This document shows positions 29,345 to 38,409 of a stretch of DNA of 64,000 bases, piece after piece (the first letter of the stretch is position 1; every line of letters begins with the position of its first letter). Origin of the DNA: CAVWQV01 sp963757115 (lineage in GTDB: Bacteria; Pseudomonadota; Alphaproteobacteria; Acetobacterales; Acetobacteraceae); NCBI GenBank assembly GCA_963757115.1, contig CAVWQV010000007.1, positions 1 to 64,000 on the forward strand. Direction: 5' to 3'. Position numbers and translations under genes: made by a program. Under the pieces are notes generated by a model that was given only the letters and a program-made list of their open reading frames with translations, searched no databases and was not told the origin of the DNA.

Positions 29345-30568
29345 ATGACCACGATTTCCCGCCGCGCCCTGATCGGTTCGGCGGCAGTCGCCGCGAGTGC
29401 CCGGCCGTTCGGTCGCGCCCGGGCGCAAACGCCCACCATCCGCATCGGCGTCCTGAACGATCAGTCCGGCCCTTATCGCGACATCTCGGGCCCAGTCTCG
29501 GTCGCCTGCGCCCGCCAGGCCGTCGAGGAGTTCGGATCGCAGGGATTTCCGGTCGACGTCGTGTTCGCCGACCATCAGAACAAGCCGGACGTCGCCACCT
29601 CCATCGCGCGCGAATGGTTCGACAAGGGCGTCGATCTGCTGATCGACGTTCCGACCTCCTCCGTCGGGCTCGCCGTTCAGACGGTCGCGAAGGAAAAGAA
29701 CAAGGTCTACATCAACACCGGCTCCGCCACCTCGACGCTCACCGGCGCCCAGTGCTCGCCCAATTGCGTCCACTGGGTCTACGACACCTACATGCTGTCG
29801 AAATCCACGGGCGGCGCGATGGTCAAGGCGGGTGGCAACACCTGGTTCTTCGTCACCGCCAACTACGCCTTCGGCCACCAGCTGCAAAGCGACACCACGG
29901 CGATGATCGAGCAGGCGGGCGGGAAGGTGCTCGGGTCCATCACGTATCCCTTCCCGGACACGACCGATTTTTCGTCCCCGCTTGTGCAGGCGCAAGCGAG
30001 CGGTGCGAAGGTGCTCGGCCTCGCCAACGCCGGGGCCGACACGATCAACAGCGTCAAACAGGCCAACGAATTCGGCGTCAATGCCAAGATGAAGGTCGCG
30101 ACGCTGCTGATGTTCATTTCGGACGTCAACGCGCTGGGTCTCGACGTGGCGAAGGGCCTCGTGCTGACGGAAAGCTTCTACTGGGACCTCAACGACCGCA
30201 CCCGCGCCTTCACCAAGCGGTTGCTGACGAAAACCAAGGGCGACCACCCTGGCATGAACCAAGCGGGCGTTTACTCGGGCTCGCTGCACTACTTGAAAAC
30301 GGTTGCGGCGATGGGCGCGGCTGCAGCGAAAGCGGATGGCCGCGCCGCGGTTGCGCGCATGAAAGCCATCGAGTGCGACGACGATTGCTTCGGCAAGACC
30401 CGAATACGCGAGGACGGACGCCACATGGTGGACGCCTACCTTTTCGAGGTGAAGACGCCCAGCGAAAGCAAGGGGGCGTGGGACTACTACAAGCTGCTCG
30501 CCACCACGCCGGCCGACCAGGCGTTCCGGCCACTGGCCGACGGGCATTGCGGGTTCCTCAAGGCATGA
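29345..30568 (+). CDS. ABC transporter substrate-binding protein (LivK/urea-amide type), paralogue 1
   Basis: A 407-residue type-I periplasmic binding protein with a twin-arginine leader (ISRRALIGSAAVAASARPFG), probably cleaved after GRARA. Typical segments are TIRIGVLNDQSGPYRDISGP, VVFADHQNKPDVATSIAREW, YINTGSATSTLTGAQCSPNC, VHWVYDTYMLSKSTGGAMVK, ESFYWDLNDRTRAF and the ending GAWDYYKLLATTPA. Two conserved cysteines in GAQCSPNC and two more in CDDDCFG are noticeable. It belongs to the broad LivK group that includes binding proteins for branched amino acids, urea and short amides; the ligand is not inferable. Its stop overlaps the ATG of paralogue 2 (ATGA). Confidence 0.9.
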   Translation: MTTISRRALIGSAAVAASARPFGRARAQTPTIRIGVLNDQSGPYRDISGPVSVACARQAVEEFGSQGFPVDVVFADHQNKPDVATSIAREWFDKGVDLLIDVPTSSVGLAVQTVAKEKNKVYINTGSATSTLTGAQCSPNCVHWVYDTYMLSKSTGGAMVKAGGNTWFFVTANYAFGHQLQSDTTAMIEQAGGKVLGSITYPFPDTTDFSSPLVQAQASGAKVLGLANAGADTINSVKQANEFGVNAKMKVATLLMFISDVNALGLDVAKGLVLTESFYWDLNDRTRAFTKRLLTKTKGDHPGMNQAGVYSGSLHYLKTVAAMGAAAAKADGRAAVARMKAIECDDDCFGKTRIREDGRHMVDAYLFEVKTPSESKGAWDYYKLLATTPADQAFRPLADGHCGFLKA

Positions 30569-31809
30569 GCGGCATCGCGAAGCTTTCCCGGCGGGGCTTG
30601 CTCGGGAGCGCCACGCTCGCGGCCGCGCTGCCGCCCGCGCGAGGTCGTGCCCAGGCGAAGACCGCGCTCAAGATCGGCGTGCTGAACGACATGTCGGGCA
30701 ACTACCGGGACGTGAGCGGCCCCACCTCCGTCGCCTGCACGCGCCAGGCGCTCGAGGATTTCGGCCTTGCAGGCAAAGACTGGTCGGTGGAGGTGATTGC
30801 CGGCGACCACCAGAACAAGCCCGACATCGGCGTCTCGATCGTCCGTCAGTGGATCGATCGGGACGGCGTCGATGTTATCCTGGATGTGCCGACCTCCTCC
30901 GTCGCACTGGCAGTCGCCGGCGTCGTGAAGGAGAAAAACAAGGTTTACATCAACAGCGGCGCCGGCACGCCCGACCTCACCGGGTCGCAATGCAACGCCA
31001 ACACAATCCACTGGACCTACGATACCTACATGCTCGGCCGCTCCACCGGCGGCGCGACGGTGAAGGCCGGTGGCGATAGCTGGTTCTTCATCACCGCCAA
31101 CTACGTGTTCGGCCAGCAGCTGCAACGCGACGCCTCGACCTTCGTCACACAGGCGGGCGGCAAGGTGCTGGGAAGCATCCAATATCCGTTCCCCGACACC
31201 ACCGACTTTTCCTCCTATCTCGTGCAGGCGCAGGCGAGCGGGGCGAAGGTCATCGGCTTCGCCAACGCGGGCGACGATGCCGTCAACAGCGTGAAGCAGG
31301 CGCACGAGTTTGGGCTCACCCAGGGCGGCGCCCGCCTCGCCGCCCTGCTCGCCACAATAAACGTCGTCCATGCCCTCACCCTGGAGACGGCGCAGGGCCT
31401 GCTGCTGACCGAGAGCTTCTACTGGGACCTCAACGACCGCACCCGGGCGTTCAGCAAACGCGTCGCACCCAAGATCAGCGGCGCACGGCCGAACCTCGAG
31501 CAGGCCGGCTGCTACGCCGGCGCGCTGCACTACCTCAAGACGGTGGCGGACATGGGCCCACAACAAGCCAAGGCGGACGGAGCCGCCGTGGTCGCCCGAA
31601 TGAAGAAGCTGAAGCCGGACGACGACGCCTTCGGGCCGAGCAGCATTCGTGAGGACGGCCGCAATCTGACCCCCGCCTACCTGTTCCAGGTGAAGACGCC
31701 GGCACAGAGCAAGGGGCCATGGGACTATTATAACCTGGTCGCGACCACCTCCGGCGAGGATGCCGCACCGCCGCTGGCGAGCGAGCATTGCCCGCTCATC
31801 CACTCATGA
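30565..31809 (+). CDS. ABC transporter substrate-binding protein (LivK/urea-amide type), paralogue 2
   Basis: A tandem paralogue of the preceding gene, 414 residues, sharing nearly every landmark: LKIGVLNDMSGNYRDVSGPT, VIAGDHQNKPDIGVSIVRQW, DVPTSSVALAV, INSGAGTPDLTGSQCNANT, WTYDTYMLGRSTGGA, YPFPDTTDFSSYLVQAQASG and TESFYWDLNDRTRAFSKRV. The twin-arginine leader is SRRGLLGSATLAAALPPARG. The start ATG overlaps the previous stop by four bases. Differences cluster in the mid-protein region after GFANAGDDAVNSVKQAHEFG, and the CDDDC motif of paralogue 1 is lost (PDDDAFG). This suggests a different ligand, or a gene duplication that widened the range of one permease. It lies 31 bases upstream of the first permease gene. 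Confidence 0.9.
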   Translation: MSGIAKLSRRGLLGSATLAAALPPARGRAQAKTALKIGVLNDMSGNYRDVSGPTSVACTRQALEDFGLAGKDWSVEVIAGDHQNKPDIGVSIVRQWIDRDGVDVILDVPTSSVALAVAGVVKEKNKVYINSGAGTPDLTGSQCNANTIHWTYDTYMLGRSTGGATVKAGGDSWFFITANYVFGQQLQRDASTFVTQAGGKVLGSIQYPFPDTTDFSSYLVQAQASGAKVIGFANAGDDAVNSVKQAHEFGLTQGGARLAALLATINVVHALTLETAQGLLLTESFYWDLNDRTRAFSKRVAPKISGARPNLEQAGCYAGALHYLKTVADMGPQQAKADGAAVVARMKKLKPDDDAFGPSSIREDGRNLTPAYLFQVKTPAQSKGPWDYYNLVATTSGEDAAPPLASEHCPLIHS

Positions 31810-31840
31810 ATCCCGCCCGCCCCAGAGAGACCGGACGCCC

Positions 31841-32728
31841 ATGATCAGCATTTTCGGCATTCCCGGCCCGCTCCTGTTCGGCCAACTGCTGCTCGGCCTG
31901 ATCAACGGGGCGTTCTACGCCATGCTGTCCCTCGGCCTCGCCGTGATCTTCGGGATGCTGAACATCATCAATTTCGCCCACGGCGCATTGTTCATGATGG
32001 GCGCGTTCGTTGCGTGGATGCTGCTGCAATACGTTGGCATTCCTTATTTCCCCGCCCTGATCGTCGCGCCGCTGATCGTGGGGATCTTCGGCGTGATCAT
32101 GGAGCGGACCATCATCAGCCGGCTTTACCAGCTCGACCACCTGTACGGGCTGCTGCTGACGTTCGGCGTGGCGCTGGTGATCGAGGGGCTGTTCCGCAAT
32201 GCCTATGGCAGCTCGGGAATGCCCTACCGAATCCCCGACCTGCTCCAGGGCGCGACTAATCTGGGCTTCATGTTCCTGCCGAATTACCGGGGTTGGGTGG
32301 TGGCCGTGGCCCTCGTGGTCTGCCTTGCGACCTGGGCGGTGATCGAAAAGACGTTCATTGGTGCCCGGCTCCGCGCAGCGACTGAGAATGCCGCCTTGGT
32401 GCAGGCCTTCGGCGTCAACGTGCCCCGCTTGATCACCATCACCTACGGTGCCGGCGTGGCACTAGCCGCGTTCGCCGGCGTGCTCGCGGCACCCATCTAT
32501 TCGGTGAACCCCAACATGGGCTCCAACTTCATCAACACCGTGTTCGCCGTCGTGGTGATCGGCGGGATGGGATCGATCCTGGGCTCCATCATCACCGGGT
32601 TCGGGCTCGGCCTCGTCGAAGGCCTGACAAAGGTGTTCTACCCGCAGGCTGCAGCCACCGTGGTTTTCGTCGTCATGGTCATCGTTCTGATGGTGAGGCC
32701 GACCGGGCTGTTCGGAAAGGCGGCATGA
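31841..32728 (+). CDS. livH: Branched-chain amino acid-type ABC transporter permease (LivH-like)
   Basis: A 295-residue inner-membrane permease with about eight hydrophobic segments. LivH marks are LGLINGAFYAMLSLGLAVIF, GMLNIINFAHGALFMMGAFV (the conserved NFAHG motif), TFGVALVIEGLFRNAYGSSG, RAATENAALVQAFGVN (the cytoplasmic loop that contacts the ATPase) and VVVIGGMGSILGSIITGFGL. I start it at the ATG at 31841, which begins directly before the first hydrophobic helix; the frame extends upstream into the preceding gene's end without similarity. It partners LivM, which follows at once. Confidence 0.92.
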   Translation: MISIFGIPGPLLFGQLLLGLINGAFYAMLSLGLAVIFGMLNIINFAHGALFMMGAFVAWMLLQYVGIPYFPALIVAPLIVGIFGVIMERTIISRLYQLDHLYGLLLTFGVALVIEGLFRNAYGSSGMPYRIPDLLQGATNLGFMFLPNYRGWVVAVALVVCLATWAVIEKTFIGARLRAATENAALVQAFGVNVPRLITITYGAGVALAAFAGVLAAPIYSVNPNMGSNFINTVFAVVVIGGMGSILGSIITGFGLGLVEGLTKVFYPQAAATVVFVVMVIVLMVRPTGLFGKAA

Positions 32729-32729
32729 C

Positions 32730-33662
32730 ATGATGGGGTTCTCGCGCGCGCAGATGGTCGCCTTCCTGGTGATGGTGGGCTTAATCGTGGTTTGCCCGTT
32801 CGTGCTCTACCCCGTGTTCCTGATGAAGGTCTTGTGCTTCGCGCTGTTCGCATGCGCGTTCAATCTCCTGATCGGCTATGTTGGGCTGTTGTCGTTCGGT
32901 CATGCCGCGTTTTTCGGCATGGGCAGCTACGTTGCGGCCTGGGCAGCCAAGCGCTGGGGCGTGTCGGCCGAAGTCGCCATCCTGCTCGGGGGCCTAACGG
33001 GCGCCGCGCTCGGGGTCGTTCTCGGCTTCATCGCCATCCGCCGCCAGGGCCTCTACTTCGCGATGATCACGCTCGCCCTTGCGCAGATGGTGTATTTCTT
33101 CTGCCTTCAGGCGCCATTCACCGGCGGCGAGGACGGCATCCAGCAGGTCCCCCGCGCGCCGCTGCTGGGCTTCATCTCCATGCAGCCCGATATGCACATC
33201 TATTGGCTTGTGGCGGCGGTCTTCCTGATCGGCTTTCTTTTCATCCACCGCATCGTCCACTCCCCGTTCGGCCAGGTGCTGAAGGCAATTCGCGAGAATG
33301 AGCCGCGTACGACCTCGCTCGGCTATCGGACGGATGACTACAAGCTGATCGCGTTCGTGCTCTCGACCTTTCTCGCCGGCGTCGCGGGGGGCACGAAGGC
33401 CCTGGTGTTCGGCATCGCGACCCTAACGGACGTCCACTATTCGATGTCCGGCGAGGTGGTGCTGATGACCTTGCTCGGCGGCCTCGGCACCATCTTCGGC
33501 CCCGTGATGGGTGCCCTGGTGGTGACCGCGATGGAGAACTACCTCGCACAGTTCGGAGCCTGGGTCACGGTAACGCAGGGGGCGATCTTCATCATCTGCG
33601 TGCTCGCCTTCCGGCGCGGCATCATCGGCGAGTTCGGGGCGAAGCTGCGCATGGCGCTGTAG
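32730..33662 (+). CDS. livM: Branched-chain amino acid-type ABC transporter permease (LivM-like)
   Basis: A 310-residue permease beginning one base after the livH stop. Typical LivM segments are ACAFNLLIGYVGLLSFGHAA, FFGMGSYVAAWAAKRWGVSA, GFIAIRRQGLYFAMITLALA, IRENEPRTTSLGYRTDDYKL (the EAA-like loop) and MTLLGGLGTIFGPVMGALVV. All predicted helices are intact. This completes an importer of two ATPases, two permeases and two binding proteins within 27784-33662, transcribed as one unit. The next gene (GNAT) starts 68 bases later and may lie in the same transcript. Confidence 0.92.
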   Translation: MMGFSRAQMVAFLVMVGLIVVCPFVLYPVFLMKVLCFALFACAFNLLIGYVGLLSFGHAAFFGMGSYVAAWAAKRWGVSAEVAILLGGLTGAALGVVLGFIAIRRQGLYFAMITLALAQMVYFFCLQAPFTGGEDGIQQVPRAPLLGFISMQPDMHIYWLVAAVFLIGFLFIHRIVHSPFGQVLKAIRENEPRTTSLGYRTDDYKLIAFVLSTFLAGVAGGTKALVFGIATLTDVHYSMSGEVVLMTLLGGLGTIFGPVMGALVVTAMENYLAQFGAWVTVTQGAIFIICVLAFRRGIIGEFGAKLRMAL

Positions 33663-33730
33663 AGTGGAGCGGGGGGCGCGAAGCCTATCCGTCTCAGCTG
33701 GTGGCGCGCTGGAGCGCTGGAGGCGTTTCG

Positions 33731-34237
33731 GTGACGATCCGACCCATCAAGCCCAGCGACGCGGCGGCCCACGCGGCGTTCTTTGCGCGGCTTTCGCCCG
33801 AGGACATCCGTTTCCGCTTCTTCAGCGCCAAGCGGGAGCTCTCCGAGAAGCAGTTGAGCCGCCTTACCAACATTGATTACGTGCGCGAGATGGCGCTCGT
33901 CGCGGTGCGTGAGCCGTCCGGCGAGACCGTCGGGGTGGCGCGCATGGTGCGCGACAAGGACGAACACAGCGCCGAGTTCGCGATCGCCATCGAACCTGAC
34001 ATGAAGGGTGTCGGACTTGGCACCGAGCTGATGCGCCGGCTGATCGACTGGGCGCGGACGCGGGATGTTCACGTGATCGTCGGCGAGATCCTGGCGGACA
34101 ACCAGCCGATGCTGGCTTTTGTCCGAAGGTTCGGGTTCACGCTACATCGTTTGGCAGACGCGGACGACGTGATCGAGGCGCGGCTCGGGCTCGGAAGTAG
34201 CGAGGCGGCTGACACGCCAGCGATAGAGCACGTCTAG
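33731..34237 (+). CDS. GNAT family N-acetyltransferase (Pat-type domain)
   Basis: A 168-residue acetyltransferase. VTIRPIKPSDAAAHAAFFAR and the following SPEDIRFRFFSAKRELSEKQ are characteristic of the GNAT domain found at the C-terminus of protein lysine acetyltransferases of the Pat/PatZ type; here the domain stands alone. The acetyl-CoA binding motif A is EPDMKGVGLGTELMRRLIDW. I start at the GTG at 33731 with GGAGG 7 bases upstream; another GTG at 33701 lacks a ribosome site. Single-domain forms can acetylate proteins such as acyl-CoA synthetases, but the substrate is not predictable. It converges on the GH15 gene with only 6 bases between the stops. Confidence 0.85.
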   Translation: MTIRPIKPSDAAAHAAFFARLSPEDIRFRFFSAKRELSEKQLSRLTNIDYVREMALVAVREPSGETVGVARMVRDKDEHSAEFAIAIEPDMKGVGLGTELMRRLIDWARTRDVHVIVGEILADNQPMLAFVRRFGFTLHRLADADDVIEARLGLGSSEAADTPAIEHV

Positions 34238-34243
34238 TTCGCG

Positions 34244-36079
34244 TTAGGCCCCCGCGCCCTCCTGCCCACCATCCTCGCTGCGGCTGTGGGCCGGCCCGAA
34301 GTTTTCAAGGTTCATCGCTGTGCCAACCAGGCCGATGTGCGAAAAGGCTTGAGGGAAATTGCCGACTAGCCGCCGCGAGCGGGGGTCGTACTCCTCCGAT
34401 AACAGTCCCAAATCGTTGCCCAGGGCGAGCAGCCGCTCGAACAAGACCCGGGCCTCGTCGTGGCGGCCTTGCAGCACCATGTTGTCCGCGAGCCAGAAGC
34501 TGCACGCGAGGAAGACGCCCTCGCCGGGCGGCAAGCCGTCCCCGCCCTCCTCCGTCCGGTAGCGCAGCACCAGTCCGTCGTGGGTCAGCTCGCGCTCGAT
34601 CGCGGCCACCGTCGCCAGCACTCTCGGATCATCGGGCGGAAGAAACCCGACCAGCGGAATTTGCAGCAGGCTCGCATCGAGCGCCTCGCCGCCGAACACC
34701 TGGACGAATGTGCCCTTGCTGGGATTGAACCCCTCCCGGCAGATAGTTTCGTGCATCTCATCGCGCAGCGCGCGCCACCGGTCGATCGGGCCGGCGAGCC
34801 CCCACTCCTCTACGCCACGCACCGCCCGGTCGATCGCCACCCACGCCATCACCTTGGAGTAGGTGAACTGCTGGGCACCGCCGCGAACCTCCCAGATGCC
34901 CTCGTCGGGCTGCTGCCAGATCGCCTCCAGGTGCTCGATGATGTTTTCCAGAAGCGACCAGCTTTCCTTGCCGACGGCGAGCCCGCCCTTGATCGCCTGA
35001 AAGAGCGCGTCCGCCACTTCACCGTACACGTCCAGCTGGACCTGACCCGAGGCCGCGTTGCCGATGCGCACAGGCCGGGCGCCCTGGTAACCCGGCAGCC
35101 AAGGTACTTCCCATTCGGACAGACGCCGCTCGCCCCCGAGCCCGTACATGATCTGCACCTGTTCGGGGCTGCCTGCGATGGCCCGGTGCAGCCACTCGCG
35201 CCAAGCCCCCGCCTCCTCAACGTAGCCGGCGTGAAGCAGGGCGAGCAGTGTGAGAGTGGCGTCGCGTAGCCAGCAGAACCGATAATCCCAGTTTCGTTCG
35301 CCCCCCAACATCTCGGGCAGAGAAGTCGTGGGCGCGGCGACTATCCCGGCGGTCGGCGCGTAGGTGAGCGCCTTCAAGACAATGAGCGAACGCCGAACCG
35401 CTTCGGGATAGCGACCGTTGTACGTGGATCGATTGATCCACTTTTCCCAAGCCGCCTCCGTCTCGCGAAGCGTGACCTCGGGGTCGAGCGGAGCGGGGAT
35501 CTCGAGATGAGACGGCCCGTGCGTGAGGACGAAGAACACGCGCTCGCCTGCCCCCACAGCGAAGTCGGCGCGCGTCGTCATGTCCTCGCCGCGCAATTGG
35601 ACCGGAGTGCGCAGCACCACCATGTCCGGCCCAACAATGGCGCGGACGCCGGTTCCGTCCTCGAGCCGGGTCACCCAGGGAATGGACACGCCATAGTCGA
35701 ACCGAAGCGCCAGGCTCATGGTCATGGCCACGCGGCCGCGCCGGCCCTCCACGATGCGGACGATGGAAGAATCTCGGCGCGAGAACGGCATGAAGTCCGT
35801 CACCACGACCGAGCCCTCGTCGGTCTCGAACACCGTGTCCAGGACACAGGAGGTGTCGCGGTAGGCGCGGGTCACTTTGTAGTCGGCCGACGCGGGCGCC
35901 AACTGCCAGCGCCCGTGTTCGGGTTGGCCGAGCAACGCCGCGAAGCACGCGTTGCCGTCGAATCGCGGCCAGCAAAGCCAGTCGATGGAGCCCGACTTGC
36001 TGACCAGCGCTGCGGTGATGCAATCGCCAATGAGGGCATAGTCCTCGATCGGCGGCGGAAAGTCGGGCGTCGAGGGCAC
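34244..36079 (-). CDS. Glycoside hydrolase family 15 protein (glucoamylase/trehalase-like)
   Basis: An intact 611-residue cytoplasmic GH15 enzyme. The N-terminal beta-sandwich begins PPIEDYALIGDCITAALVSK and SIDWLCWPRFDGNACFAALL, the hallmark of bacterial GH15 trehalase/glucan hydrolases. The (alpha/alpha)6 catalytic domain shows SLPEMLGGERNWDYRFCWLR, LDVYGEVADALFQAIKGGLA, the EGIWEVRGGAQQFTYSKVMA region (first catalytic glutamate in the EVRG area) and LSEEYDPRSRRLVGNFPQAF near the end (second carboxylate in the SEEYDP area). It lacks a signal peptide. Likely substrates are trehalose, maltooligosaccharides or glucan made in the cytoplasm. It stands alone on the minus strand, with no trehalose synthase neighbour. 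Confidence 0.9.
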   Translation of the reverse strand: MPSTPDFPPPIEDYALIGDCITAALVSKSGSIDWLCWPRFDGNACFAALLGQPEHGRWQLAPASADYKVTRAYRDTSCVLDTVFETDEGSVVVTDFMPFSRRDSSIVRIVEGRRGRVAMTMSLALRFDYGVSIPWVTRLEDGTGVRAIVGPDMVVLRTPVQLRGEDMTTRADFAVGAGERVFFVLTHGPSHLEIPAPLDPEVTLRETEAAWEKWINRSTYNGRYPEAVRRSLIVLKALTYAPTAGIVAAPTTSLPEMLGGERNWDYRFCWLRDATLTLLALLHAGYVEEAGAWREWLHRAIAGSPEQVQIMYGLGGERRLSEWEVPWLPGYQGARPVRIGNAASGQVQLDVYGEVADALFQAIKGGLAVGKESWSLLENIIEHLEAIWQQPDEGIWEVRGGAQQFTYSKVMAWVAIDRAVRGVEEWGLAGPIDRWRALRDEMHETICREGFNPSKGTFVQVFGGEALDASLLQIPLVGFLPPDDPRVLATVAAIERELTHDGLVLRYRTEEGGDGLPPGEGVFLACSFWLADNMVLQGRHDEARVLFERLLALGNDLGLLSEEYDPRSRRLVGNFPQAFSHIGLVGTAMNLENFGPAHSRSEDGGQEGAGA

Positions 36080-36149
36080 GGTGCGGTCTCCGAAGCCGGT
36101 GGGAGAGATGGACTAACTCCCTGATAACCGGCTTACGGATCGGCGTCGA

Positions 36150-36521
36150 TCAGCCCGCGCGACCGTAGGCGTTGCCCCGTCCCGTAGCGCAGGCGCACCC
36201 TGAACCGATCGGGATGTTCGCTCCAAGCGGGCATGTGTAGCTGCCGGCGAAGCAAGTGCGTCCCGGCTGCGCGGCGTAGGCCGGAGGCGGAGCGGAGTAT
36301 GTCACCGGCGGCGGCGCGTAATAAACCGGGGGTGGATAGTAGACCGGGGGTGGCGCCACGATCACCGGCGGACCATAGAAAAACGGGCTTACCCCGAAGA
36401 AGAAACCACCGCGATACCAGGCTTGGGCCGGGCTGGGCACGACGATCGGCGCCAGCGCCGCTGCGCCCAGCGCGAGCGCCACCACAGGACGGAGAATGCG
36501 ACGAGCGCCGTTCATCTTCAT
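36150..36521 (-). CDS. Secreted Tyr/Pro-rich hypothetical protein
   Basis: A 123-residue exported protein. The start at 36521 (MKMNGARRILRPV) is followed by a signal peptide (VVALALGAAALAPIVVPSPA) with cleavage likely after AQA. The mature part begins WYRGGFFFGVSPFFYGPP, then repeats of the type PPPVYY / PPPVTY (about residues 45-75), and ends in a cysteine-rich segment with four Cys (CFAGSYTCPLG and GCACATG). The Pro/Tyr repeats resemble cell-envelope or surface-associated small proteins common in Acetobacteraceae and Rhizobiales; no function is known. The four cysteines could form two disulfides in the periplasm. It is divergent from the helicase gene. Confidence 0.7.
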   Translation of the reverse strand: MKMNGARRILRPVVALALGAAALAPIVVPSPAQAWYRGGFFFGVSPFFYGPPVIVAPPPVYYPPPVYYAPPPVTYSAPPPAYAAQPGRTCFAGSYTCPLGANIPIGSGCACATGRGNAYGRAG

Positions 36522-36689
36522 GGGTCCCTTTTTCACCGAACTATGTAACCGGTTTATTGCCAGCCACTGCTGAGACGCCGCCGTGCCTCTCCGACTCGGC
36601 GCTCGCCGGGCCAGCGCCATCTATGCTTGACTTTCCCTTCCCGCGTCTTGATATCGGCTCCGCCATGCGTCCCGATCGCATGATGGCGC

Positions 36690-38390
36690 TTGAAGTTGCG
36701 CCGGTGCGGGATCGACCGACACCAACATGACCGAGACCAGCATTTGATCGATAGCGAGACCGCTTCGGCGGACATTCCCTCGGAAACCGAGGCCACCCAG
36801 TTCGCGGCCGAGCCCGCAACGACGCCCGCCGAGCCCCGGCGCGCTGTGTTCGCCGATTTGGGGCTTTCCGAGCCGATTCTGCGCGCGATCGAGGAGATGG
36901 GCTACTCGCATCCGACGCCGATCCAGGAGCAGGCCATCCCGTTCGTGCTGATGGGCCGCGACGTGCTCGGCGTTGCGCAAACCGGCACAGGTAAGACGGC
37001 CGGGTTCACTCTGCCGATGCTCGATATCCTTTCGGGCTCGCGGGCGCGGGCGCGGATGCCCCGCAGCCTGATCCTGGAACCGACGCGGGAGCTCGCCTTG
37101 CAGGTGGCGGAAAACTTCGTCCAGTACGGCAAGTATCTCAAGCTCAACCACGCGCTCATCATCGGCGGCGAAAGCATGTCGGACCAGCGCGACACCTTGA
37201 TGCGCGGGGTGGACGTGTTGATCGCGACCCCTGGGCGGCTGCTCGACATGTTCGAGCGGGGCGGGATGCTGCTGACGGACGCCCGCCTGCTGGTGATCGA
37301 CGAAGCCGACCGCATGCTCGACATGGGCTTCATCCCCGACGTCGAGCGCATCGTATCGCTGCTGCCGGCGAACCGGCAGACCTTGTTCTTCAGCGCCACG
37401 ATGGCGCCTGAGATCGTGCGGCTCGGCGAGGCGTTCCTCCAAAACCCGAAGGAGATATCCGTCTCCCGCTCGGCCTCGGTGGCGACCACTATCACCGAAG
37501 CGCTGGTGCTGGTGGCCGAGCATGACAAGCGCGAGGCGCTCCGCCGGCTGGTCCGCACGGCAAAGGTCCAGAACGCCCTGGTATTCTGCAACCGCAAGGT
37601 CGACGTGGATATCTTGCACAAGTCGCTCACGAAGCATCGCTTCAGCGCCGGCGCGCTGCACGGGGATATGGCGCAAACCGTGCGTTTCGCCACGCTCGAG
37701 AAGTTCAAGGCGGGCGACCTGCAGCTTTTAGTGTGCAGCGACGTAGCCGCCCGCGGGCTCGACATCGGCGGGCTGTCACACGTGTTCAATTTCGACGTAC
37801 CGCACCATGCCGAGGATTACGTCCACCGTATCGGCCGCACCGGGCGGGCCGGGCTGGAAGGCCACGCCTTCACGATCGCCGCCCCCACCGACAGGGCGGC
37901 GGTGGAAGCGATCGAGAAGCTGACCGGCCATGTCATCCCGCCGATCCGGGTGGAAGGGCTCGACCCGGTGGACTGGGAAGAGGACGACGGCCGCAGGCGC
38001 CGCGGCCGTGGCCGGGGTGCGGCGGCGCGCAAGCCCAGCGAGAAGCCGGCGGGGCCGAAACGTGTCGAGCCCGCCAAGCGGCCGGCAGCCAAGCGGTCGC
38101 CGACCAAAGAACCGCGCGCTCGGCCGGAAGACGGCGCACCCGGGGCGGCAGATGCACCTGAGGTAGGCGCGCGGCCCGAGGTGGCAGCGGAGCGGCCGGC
38201 GGCCCGCCCTCCTGGCGGCCCGCCCGCGCGCGAGCGCCCTCCGCGGCGCGAACCCCGCAAGCGCGAGGAGGATCTAGGGCCGGCGGTCACCGGCTTCGGG
38301 GCGGACGTCCCCGCCTTCATGATGATCGGCGCCCGGAACGCCCCCGCGCCAGCGCGCGTTTCGGCCGAGGACGCAGAGGCGGGCGCCTGA
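36690..38390 (+). CDS. DEAD-box RNA helicase (RhlE/DbpA-like)
   Basis: An ATP-dependent RNA helicase with all core motifs: the Q motif region GYSHPTPIQEQAIP, AQTGTGKT at about 96-103, LEPTRELALQV, GGESMSDQRDTL, VIDEADRMLDMGF, FFSATMAP, then the second RecA domain with ALVFCNRKVDVDIL, SDVAARGLDIGGL and HRIGRTGRAG. The C-terminal 130 residues are a basic Arg/Pro/Ala-rich tail (from RRRRGRGRGAAARKPSEKP), usual in RhlE-type proteins for RNA binding. The N-terminus is uncertain. The first 20 residues are unlike homologues, and an ATG at 36727 in another frame (MTETS) would give a natural start if one base were extra near 36742. Likely roles are ribosome assembly or RNA decay. Confidence 0.88.
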   Translation: MKLRRCGIDRHQHDRDQHLIDSETASADIPSETEATQFAAEPATTPAEPRRAVFADLGLSEPILRAIEEMGYSHPTPIQEQAIPFVLMGRDVLGVAQTGTGKTAGFTLPMLDILSGSRARARMPRSLILEPTRELALQVAENFVQYGKYLKLNHALIIGGESMSDQRDTLMRGVDVLIATPGRLLDMFERGGMLLTDARLLVIDEADRMLDMGFIPDVERIVSLLPANRQTLFFSATMAPEIVRLGEAFLQNPKEISVSRSASVATTITEALVLVAEHDKREALRRLVRTAKVQNALVFCNRKVDVDILHKSLTKHRFSAGALHGDMAQTVRFATLEKFKAGDLQLLVCSDVAARGLDIGGLSHVFNFDVPHHAEDYVHRIGRTGRAGLEGHAFTIAAPTDRAAVEAIEKLTGHVIPPIRVEGLDPVDWEEDDGRRRRGRGRGAAARKPSEKPAGPKRVEPAKRPAAKRSPTKEPRARPEDGAPGAADAPEVGARPEVAAERPAARPPGGPPARERPPRREPRKREEDLGPAVTGFGADVPAFMMIGARNAPAPARVSAEDAEAGA

Positions 38391-38409
38391 CCCCGCAGGA
38401 GGCAATGGC

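Noticed and set aside
29614..31809. A 731-codon frame covering part of the first binding protein and all of the second
   Set aside because: Its first half is an off-frame shadow of the first binding-protein gene. The real second gene begins at the ATG at 30565.
37817..38320. A 167-codon Arg/Ser/Gly-rich frame opposite the helicase tail
   Set aside because: It is the complement of the low-complexity basic tail of the helicase.
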